A DNA stretch of 64,000 nt from Venturia oleaginea (Eukaryota; Ascomycota; Dothideomycetes; Venturiales; Venturiaceae): the NCBI GenBank assembly GCA_013176395.1, contig JABMLP010000017.1, positions 1,116,001 to 1,180,000 on the forward strand, read 5' to 3'. Of the stretch, positions 55,558 to 64,000 are shown one piece after another. How positions within the stretch are numbered: position 1 is the stretch's first letter; each line of letters opens with the position of its first letter. The notes under the pieces were generated by a model, which ran no database searches, was not told where the DNA came from, and saw only the letters and a list, made by a program, of their open reading frames with translations. The translations under genes and the position numbers were made by a program.

Positions 55558-58500
55558 TCAACGACCCCCAAAACCCCCATCAACATCAACAACCCCACTC
55601 GCCCTCTTCATCAGCATCGAACTCCTCCTCTGAACCCTCTCCCTCTCCACTTCCCAAACCTCCCCCCTCATCATCTCAGCAAACCTCCCCTCCCTCCCCA
55701 ACAACACCTCATACCCACCCTCCTCAACAACCCTCCCCCGATCCAACACAACAACCCGATCACACATCTCCATCATATCCCTACAATGCGTAATAGCAAT
55801 CACAGTCATAACCCTCTCACCCCTCTGCCTCTGCCTCCTTCTCAACCTTAAAATCGACTCCCGGATAACCCCGGAACTTTCCCGATCGAGAGCTGATGTT
55901 GCTTCATCAAGGATGAGTATGTTAGGTTGACGGGCGAGAGCACGCGCAATAGCTATTCGTTGGGCTTGGCCGCCTGAGAGACCCATGCCGCCTTCGCCGA
56001 TGAGGGTGTCGTAGCCGTTGGGTAGGGAGGAGATGAAATCGTGGATTCCGGCCGCTGTGGCTGCGGCTCGGACGTTGGTGCCGCTGTTTAGGGGATTGCT
56101 GCGAAGGAGGCCATAGACGATGTTTGCGGATATTGAGGTTGGAAAGAGTGTTGGTGTTTGCGATACAATTATGATTAGATTTCGTAGGGTTGGTGTGTGC
56201 AGGTCGTTGATGTTGTGGCCTGATATGTTGATGGCGGATATGTTGATGGCATTTTGTTGCGTGGGATAGAGTTTCAGCAAGAGAGCAGCGATTGTTGATT
56301 TTCCTGATCCGGATGTGCCGACGAGAGCGATAGATTTGCCCGATTTGATCTTGAGATTGAGGCCGCGAAGGACGAGTGTTTCGGGACGAGATGGATAACG
56401 GAATTGGACGTTGTGAAATTCGATGTCGTCTGCTGACTGGACTTTTTCGTTGCCATCGGTCTCATGCGAGTCTCGTGGGAGGTTTACTAGACGTAAAAGT
56501 CGGTAGGAAGACTCTCGGCAGGCGGTGAACTTTGGTATGGACGCCATGGTAAGTGTAGTGGTGGAGATGCTGAAGAGAAGCAACGTGATGACCTGCATAA
56601 TATTCTGAAGACTGAATTTGTGGGTAGACAAGAGCACCCCGCCATAGTGAAAAATTATAGCCGTGATGCAAAGTAGCGCGCCTTAAGAGAGCCCAAAGAA
56701 TGTGCCAACGTAGATTCCTTTCTTAAACCCGGTTTTCAGCACTGCTTCCACGACGATTTGGTGCTTAGTCCGAAAGTAGTTTTCCAGAAATAGGGTCCGG
56801 ACAGTCTTGATGTTGTTGAATGCTTCAGCAAAGATTGACGCCGCATGCTCTTCCTCATCTGCGGTCTGCGCCTCAATTGTCCCTGCCACATTAGAGAGAG
56901 CCTGGGTGATGATCAAAACAACAGGAGTGCAAGCCAGCATCACAAGAGTAAGCTTCCAACAGCTCACTAGGCTCCAAATTATAGCGACTGCGATTGTTGT
57001 AATCACAATGACCATGTTCCCAGCGAAACGACCAAGAATATGCTGCGTCTCTTCAGCATGGTGGTCTAAGCATGATGACATTTCTGATATCCCACTCTCG
57101 TCTTGATCGAAGAAATCCAGTGGCTGATCGAGGATGCGTGCTAATGCTTTGCCTCGAAGCGCATTAACCCAGGACTGTCCCACACACTGGATGAGAGAAA
57201 AGGTCACAAACAGCATGATGGCGTCTCCGGCAGCGATTGCGAAAACGGCCAGAGAGTATTTAAGAGCCAGTGCTTTGCGGTTCACAGGGTTATAGAAAGT
57301 GCCCAACAAGTTCGAAAACATGAAGGCAAACAGGCTAAACAAATTCGTATTAGCGACTCGAAAGTTTAGAGCAGGCCATAGAAGAAATTCACTCACGGAG
57401 TGGAGGCAGCAAAGATGATGGCAGCAACAAACCCCAAGAGAAGGAAAAGTCGATCGAGGGACGACAAATTCGGCCAAACTGTAGCTAGAATCACTTTGGT
57501 GGTGTAATAAAGAGGACACTGCTGTTCTGCTTCTCCATGCTTCCCTAGCTCACTAGTTTCCGGTTCCTCCATCAGCAACTCTGATAAGTCGTTGGTCGGT
57601 GGCAGGCAAGGCTGATCAACAATTCTAGACCATTCGCCTTGACGAAATTGCGTAGTGCGTGGACTTAGGCGTCCCCAGTCCGCGCCGGATCTTTTTGGTG
57701 TCCTTGGTGAATGTTGATATACGGATTGGCGTATGGTGGGAGACTGAAGTGTCGTAATGGAAGTGCGAGGCGCCCAACCACTCATCAGTGGGGTTCCAAA
57801 GACCATGGCCCATCTTTTGGGTCGTCTGGACTCGCCTTCGTAAAACGTTCCAGAAGTCAGTCTCCTGAGATGGTATTCTTCTCCCAATGTCTGGTATCTC
57901 GTATCCCAATCGCCAACCTCAGTCAAAGCTCCCGAAGTCGTGCCTGTAAGTCTATTGAGCCGCCTCAAAGGGTTCGGAGACTTGATCGGATCCCGGAATA
58001 GCGATCCTTTCCTCTTCGACAAGGCTTTGCGAAACCCTCCTTCAGCTACTCGGCCTTGATCCATGACATAAACAAAGTCATCTGGGTGGATTTGGGAAAG
58101 ATCATGAGTGATGACGATCGTTGTCCTGTCCTTGCGCCACCGTCTAATGGCGTCCATGACAGCAAGTCGATTGACTTGATCGAGGGCGCTGGTACACTCG
58201 TCAAGGATAAGAATCGGTGGATCTCGCAATCGAGCTCGAGCCAATGCCACTCGCTGAATCTGGCTTCCGCTGAGCGCGACACCTTTGGTTCCAACAAGAG
58301 TATCGAATCCGTCTGGCATGTCAAGAATTGCATCACTGATTGAGGAGAAATCTGCTGCCTCCTCAATCTCTTTGAATGCAACATTGCCTGGATTGCCTCT
58401 TGCTAATGCAATGTTTTCTTTGATTGTTGTATTGAACAGTATGCTCTCTTGCTCGACCAGTAGAACTTTGTTCCGTATCCAGGCGCAATCAATAGCTTCG

Positions 58501-60047
58501 ATGCCAGAATCCCCAAAGGAGATGGTGCCTTGTGACGGCTTGTACAGCTTTGTGATAAGCTGACCAATGGTGCTTTTCCCGGATCCGCACTTTCCTACGA
58601 CGAAGCTCAAGTTACCAGCCGAGAATGAAAGATCCACGCCCTGTAGCACTATTCTATCCGGTTGAATAGGATACGAGAACCAAATCTGTATAGTGTCAGT
58701 AAAAGATAAGGATATGATCAAATATCCTCACATTTTTAAGATTGATATTGTGAGCGTAAGCTTGAAGCTGCCCAAGATTGGATGATGGTGGTTCAGAAGG
58801 AGCGAGGATCATCGCACGTAACTGAGCTGCCGCCACCTTGCCCTTCTCAAACTCCATCATCTGCGGCAAAATTGCCATTAGACTACTGGTTGCCAGCAGA
58901 CAAGACCAGAACGCCGTGAAGATCCTTCCAGCAGACTCCGCGTCGTTACCTGTGAGTGTGCTTCCATACCAAAATCCTTGTACGAACATGCCTAATGTAA
59001 AGAACCTCAGCAATGCACTCTGTCCAGCATGCCAGGTGACTTGTCGGTAGTAGCATGAGGCAGCGCGTTTGATGGCGTGGGTGTATCTTTGTTGTTCTTG
59101 TGCGTGACCATTGTAACATTTGACAGTATCGATGATGGAGAAGGCATTTGTCGCATGCTTTGCGGCGGTACTTAGGTGTGTCGTCTGAAGCTTAATATTT
59201 GGCTGAACGCGAGAAGAGAATAACGGCATCAAGATTGCGATCACGGGCATGGTGGCCAGCATGACCAGGGTAAGTTTCCAGGAGGAGTAGAACGATATGC
59301 CAAAGCATGACAGGGAAGTTACAGCATCACGTATGGCCATGCCTAGCGGCAGAGCGGTTGACGTCTCCAAGTCTTTGGTGTTACTGTAGATAGTCAGCTT
59401 TCGCGAGTTGCACTTGATTGGCATGCCACAACCTACCCGTACATTTTGGTTACAAGTGCGCCGATTCCGTCTTGTCTTTGATCGAACCACGACATTGGGC
59501 GTCTGGTAAGGCCAGTGAATAGACAGTCCCGCGCACTTCTGGCTTGTAGTGTCCCAAACCACGTCCATCCAGCGAACATACCGCCACCACAGAACCAGCA
59601 GAAAGCACCCAAGCAGATGAGATAGACATCGAAGCGCGCTAGATTGTCCTTGAACTCGACCTCAGTCCAAGCGCCGGCCCCAAATCTAGCAAATGTTGCG
59701 AATATCTTCCCGAGAAGATAGGATTGAAGCGCCGGGGCTGAGCTGGCAAGAATTGAACACAACACTGCGAATATCAGAATGGGAACATGGCGTCTGGTTG
59801 TGAAGCGAAATAAGGACCCGGAATGTCCAAAGCTGTACCCTGAACGCTCATCAAGTCGAGTAGATTGTTGCGCAGGAGGCTCTTCGAAGTCCAGCACAGA
59901 CTGTGAGGGGTGTCGCAAGTGGGTGGAAAGTTTTGGAGTGTCCGGCAATGGCTTCAGTTCGAGTTGAGATGATGGGGTCTGAAAAGTTGGCGCAGGCCTA
60001 GTGATGAAAAGCTTCAGAGGGGCAGAATCGTTTCCCCCATATTGCAT
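55558..60047 (-). CDS. ABCB-family full-length transporter with in-frame stop codon
   Basis: Exons 60047-59437, 59383-58732, 58685-57397 and 57334-55558 (introns 53, 46 and 62 bp) give 1443 codons in TMD1-NBD1-TMD2-NBD2 order. NBD1 has Walker A GKCGSGKST (about 453), a degenerate signature LSGSQ (about 558) and LILDECTSALD. NBD2 has GTSGSGKST (about 1190), LSGGQ (about 1302) and LILDEATSALD. A low-complexity linker of about 170 residues separates the halves. Codon 1068, at 56685-56683, is TAA in the context FGLS-stop-GALLCIT inside TMD2. Relatives have a polar residue there and CAA is the obvious ancestor. Everything downstream remains open and conserved-looking. Either the gene is recently disabled, the stop is read through, or the base is wrong. 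P-glycoprotein-like exporter; substrate unknown. Confidence 0.85.
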
Positions 60048-60536
60048 GATCGATTGTTGTTAGTGATTGGTGACAGTCAGGCTCGAGAATTTCGCAGGTC
60101 GAGGATTTGTTGTTGTTTGTGCTCTTGAACACGGAGCGCGTCAGGCAGGAAAACATCATAGCTGGGGAACACTTGTAATCTATCACAAAAGGCATGCCTA
60201 TTTTTGGATGTATCCGTAAATCCTTCACCTTGATATTGTTCATGAGGGGCCTTAGTACTGTTCTTCTACATACCGCGCATGCCAGGAAATTCCAACTTGC
60301 GCCACCATCTCCCCACCAATCAGCGCTCACCCTTGGGAGAGTTTCGTCATTCGTTTTGAACTGTGTGTGTATCTGCTGGAGTTTCGGGGCTACAGTGCCG
60401 CCTTGCTTTTCGAATCGATTTTGCGATGCACGTTGTGTGCGTGGCTGCGGATTGGCGAATGATGCATGGGAGGGAGCATAGAGGATTTCAACGTGACATC
60501 TTTAACCGAGAAGATCGACAGTGGGTAAATGGTGAT

Positions 60537-61172
60537 TCATTTCTTTTCATTTGGGTGATTTTGCTCGTAGATCCAGTCGTTGAGGCCTTTGCGGTTGCTG
60601 TAAACAGTCAGTCACGATCTAGCAGCAAAGAGTCGGTTCTTTCTTCATACCGGACGATTTCGATGGCGTAGAATTGCATGCGCACCGCTAATGTCTGTTA
60701 GCCTATATTATTATTCGCATACATGGTAGACTTACCAAAGATGGTGTCCTCTTGGTTGTACTCAGAGGCATGGCTCTTTCGGAGCATGGTGCCAAAGTTG
60801 TAATCCTCGATCGTCTTCTCGTATGCCATACTGAACTTTCGCCATCTCTCCTTGCCAGCCTTGCTCTTCATCTCGTCTTCGTCAATGGTGGCCTCAGGGT
60901 CGAAGTCCGGGAAGTCCTTCATGAAATGTTCGTAGATATCGTCGTCATATTTTGTGAGCCTAAGGGTCGAGCCTCGCATCTTTTCGAGGATCTTCCAGTA
61001 TGTGAGCATGTGCTGGACAGCTTTGACAGCGAACTGCTTCTCGATCTAAACGTTTTGTCAGTCATTAGCGCACGGCAGTGGGATGAGTCGCACTCACGTC
61101 TTCGAAGTTGTCTGCTGTCTCCGGGTCAAAGTCTGCAGGTGGTGGTGCAGTAGAGCCTAAAGAGATGTCCAT
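60537..61172 (-). CDS. PBDC1/Chp1 (YPL225W) family protein
   Basis: Four exons, 61172-61098, 61045-60736, 60687-60651 and 60597-60537, with introns of 52, 48 and 53 bp; 160 residues. It starts MDISLGSTAPPPADFDPETADNFEDIEKQ... and contains VKAVQHMLTYWKILEK, LTKYDDDIYEHFMKDFP and WRKFSMAYEKTIEDYNFGTMLR. It ends EIVRNRKGLNDWIYEQ, the PBDC1 family signature. The yeast relative (Ypl225w/Chp1) binds nascent eEF1A and helps it fold together with Zpr1; the same role is expected here. Cytosolic, length normal, reading frame intact across the 37-bp third exon. Confidence 0.92.
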
Positions 61173-62061
61173 ATTTGCTGAATTGTTCTTCTGTTCATGA
61201 AAGGGAGGCGATGTTGCAGTTCTCGTTCTAATACATCAAAAATTGTAGTTTTGTCGCGAACATGCGGCATGGTTCCAGCTGCGCTAGATATTCTCAGAGA
61301 TGCCGCCGCGATGTGGATATAGGAGAACGCACCCGGCAGTTTAATATTAGGGTAACACTAAATCTACAGTGGTTTTTTCAAACTAGCCAATCAGAGGGCT
61401 AGCATTTAGTCAAAAAGCGGGCATATCCTACCCCCCTTCCCACCTCGCCATTTGTTACGGATACTGTCACGTTCCACGTGACAGTATCGTACAACCTTTT
61501 TCCTTATCAATTGGACCACGCAACATCAACACCAACCTAACTATCATGCCGATAACCGGCAGCCTTGTAAGCATGCCATTCTATAATTCCAATTATCCGT
61601 CCGCATACTTCGGACCATTTCACGCGCGACGACGTCAACATCTCTTACTTTTTCCTCGGACTGCAGCTTCAATCGGGTCCCCAGTTGTTGTTATTATGAG
61701 ATGAATACACCCGTTGTGACGTGAGAAGCAAGAGTGTAACGCAATCAAGCAGAGCACACACTTCTCTGGGGCGTCGAGCGCAATCACTTCCCTGATCGTC
61801 GACACCCGCGCTTCATGTAAGTGCTCCTCACCATGCCACGATCACGGCAACTATTTTACTTCGCCGATCCATCTACTGTCAAGCTTCGTGGAGACAGGTC
61901 TAACAAGACGTTTTCCGCGGTGCTAAATCCTAAGCCTTGTTGGATCATGCTACGTGGGTAGCGAACAATAAATGAACCTCTGCTTCTCTGTTTGTCATTC
62001 TTACTCTCCTTCTGGTACCCTTCTTTCCCTTTTAATTCACTAAAGCTCGCGAATACTCAAC
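61173..62061. other. Intergenic region with strong palindrome
   Basis: Divergent promoter region between the PBDC1 homolog and the FNT transporter. It holds TAGCCAATCAGAGG at 61384-61397 (identical to 11998-12011) and the perfect hairpin at 61460-61488. No gene is seen. Confidence 0.5.
61460..61488. repeat. Perfect 13-bp inverted repeat around TCC
   Basis: GATACTGTCACGT and ACGTGACAGTATC are exact complements separated by three bases. Pairing extends to TAC/GTA outside if one G bulges. It could be a transposon footprint, a dimeric protein-binding site containing TGTCACGT/ACGTGACA, or a cruciform. Confidence 0.75.
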
Positions 62062-63427
62062 ATGGACGCCTTTACCACCCAACAAACTATTGAACTTGTT
62101 TCTCGTATAGGGACCAAGAAAGCCCATATGCGAATAGACAAATTGTTCTTCAACTCGTGCATGGCAGGTCCGCTGTTGGGATTTGGATGCGCATGGCTTT
62201 TGAGTACGAATGCCGCACCTTGGTACCATGAAAATGCACCTGGTCTCATAAGGACAATAGGGGGTTTGGTGTTTCCTATCGGGTTGGTCATGATCGTCTT
62301 GACAGGAGCAGACCTTTTTACCAGCAATACCATGGTGAGTTTTCACTCAAGCTGTTATCCTTTGGTGATGGGCTGATAAAGATTAAGTTTATGACCACCG
62401 CTTTTCTTCATCGCAGAGTGTCCATCATTGATGTGGGAAAGTCCTGGTTTGTGTCATTCTTTGGGAATCTTGCCGGCACTTTATTTCTCATGGCGATCAT
62501 CACAGGCTACGGTGGCGTTTTTCAGGAGACAAAGGGATATAGTTACGCAGCTATCGACCTGGCCGTACAGAAGGCCCAACAGCCCCAATAGCATCAGGTA
62601 TGTCGAGTGCATATTTTTGTCTTACGAGGATTGAAAAGAATGGCCGGCGGCGACGTCCAACGCGTCTTCGTAGCCTTGAGTATACTCGATTCGATCTTGA
62701 CAGAGAAATCGGTTGAGGGCCTCTCATCAATCTTACCGACAAAACAGCTGACAGGCTGTTAGATTTTTCTTCGCGCAATTGGAGCCAATTGGAGCCAATT
62801 GGTTGGTCTGTATGGCAGTCTTCCTCTCAATTAGTGCTCGAGATATCGCGTCCAAAACCATTGCGATCTGGTTCCCTACAGCCTGTTTTGTCAGCCTCGC
62901 TCTGGACCATGTTGTGGCCAACATGTTCTTCATTCCAATGGGCATCTGGTGTGGCGCTCCCTTCACGGTCGGATATTACATCTGGAAGAGCATGATTCCC
63001 ACAGGTATGAGTCTTGGAATGAATCTGAATACTACACAAACTGACTTATTCTGCAGCTCTTGGTAATATAGTTGGTGGATATCTATTTGCAGGGACAGTT
63101 TACTGGTATCTATACCTTACTGGCGAAGCAGCCGTCCAAATTAACTTCGATCTCGGCTCCATCTCTACAGCAATGGAAGCAGGAGGACCTATGCAGCCTG
63201 AGAAGGATTCAACTGCCAGAAGAGTGAGCGACTCAGAGACGGTTATCGAAGGCCAAGATCCGCAAGCTTCGCGGGGCAATGGAACGTCTTCAGGATACGC
63301 ATCTCCAGCGCCGAGCGGTGGCCAAGTTGTCAGCGCTTTCTACAGGGAGTTGGGTGACCACACCCCATATGCGAAGACGCATGCAGAAAGAATGAGGGAG
63401 AAAAACAGAGAGAAGGGAAATGTGTAG
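62062..63427 (+). pseudogene. Formate/nitrite transporter (FNT family), disabled
   Basis: Exons 62062-62334, 62388-62597, 62763-63004 and 63057-63427 (introns 53, 165 and 52 bp). The protein has the FNT fold pattern: LFFNSCMAGPLLGFGCAWLL, LTGADLFTSNTM and LALDHVVANMFFIPMGIW, plus a cytosolic Ser-rich tail. Two lesions break it. TAG at 62589-62591 interrupts PQ-stop-HQ where family members have Trp (TGG to TAG). A 10-bp tandem duplication (GGAGCCAATT at 62781 and 62791) then shifts the frame just before ANWLVCMAVFLSIS. Removing the extra copy restores the family sequence. Functional relatives transport formate, nitrite or acetate across the plasma membrane. Two independent lesions make a pseudogene likelier than error. 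Confidence 0.8.
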
Positions 63428-64000
63428 ACTGCGCCGCCGTCATCGGGAATTGCGAGGCTCTCTCGTACATAACGCTATATTGTGTCTTGCATCCGAACTA
63501 GAAGGCTTATCATTTTGTGAAATTACGGCGTTCGGTGCTCATATTCCCACAAGTCGGCGCTCAAACGAGCTAGCCTCATAGATGGAATATTTCCTTTCTG
63601 GGACGTGAGAAAACTTTTTCTTCACTTTATGAATACAGGTAGCAGTGATTCCATGTACCTCAAAGGTCTCCCCGACAGTGACTGAAAATACCCGGCTTGA
63701 ATTTTTAAAGCACCTATCGCCATAAATGCCGGATTTAGTCGACCAGGTCATAGCTTCACACCCTGCTTCACTCTATCGTCATTCCATGGTCTCCAACAAA
63801 CACCCCACTCTTCCAACCTTCCACGACTGATTGTGCTTGGGCCGAGAATTCGGCGCGGATGATTGATCAAATTGAAGCTCCATTCATTGCAATAGTCCTC
63901 TCCTCTGTACACAAGAGGCTCCTTTCTCGACACAATGACTCCCTCAATCCTCCGTTCAGTATTCAGTCGCTCGACGGTCAGATCGTGTATACAGCCCCTA
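63428..64000. other. Terminal intergenic sequence
   Basis: Short frames only; no gene recognised before the window ends. Confidence 0.45.

Overview
The window is from a filamentous ascomycete (Pezizomycotina). Genes carry short 44-85 bp GT-AG introns, often with a CTAAC or CTGAC branch motif just before the 3' splice site. The gene set is typically fungal: an eisosome Pil1 protein, an HsbA-type GPI-anchored surface protein, a ferric reductase, an NLR with ankyrin repeats, a Tad-like LINE and pogo/Fot1 and MULE transposons. Leotiomycetes is a guess from overall protein resemblance only.

Region 1 (1-15.9 kb) is accessory. A frame-broken 2EXR-like gene is followed by a Tad-like LINE (2736-8502) flanked by a 13-bp target-site duplication. 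The LINE lies 8 bp beyond the stop codon of a minus-strand NACHT-ankyrin gene (8523-11569). Upstream of that is a MULE transposase remnant (about 12430-13455) into which a complete but frameshifted pogo/Fot1 element (13456-15343) has inserted. The pogo element has 22-bp TIRs and a one-sided array of five 17-bp repeats.

Region 2 (15.9-39.5 kb) is a stable core. It holds a long disordered membrane-anchored protein, an LCCL membrane protein, PIL1 (divergent from the LCCL gene across a 46-bp minisatellite), a secreted SURNod19-like protein, a full-length ABCC (MRP/Ybt1-like) transporter, a beta-lactamase-fold serine hydrolase, the GPI-transamidase subunit PIG-S and a ferric reductase.

Region 3 (39.5-44.5 kb) is decayed. 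It contains a TA-rich, RIP-like stretch with a 171-bp inverted-repeat-ended element and two related, degraded minus-strand genes.

Region 4 (44.5-64 kb) is mostly core again. It holds an EF-hand/ZZ membrane protein, the HsbA surface protein, a glutaminyl cyclase (M28), a mitochondrial TMEM223-like protein, a full-length ABCB transporter with an in-frame stop in its second membrane domain, a PBDC1/Chp1 homolog, and a formate/nitrite transporter broken by a nonsense codon and a 10-bp tandem duplication.

At least eight loci show a frame break or internal stop. Some sit in or near homopolymers and could be sequence error. Others (TAA and TAG nonsense codons, the 10-bp duplication) look like genuine gene decay. 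Exon models below were built by hand from splice signals and reading-frame continuity, without transcript data.
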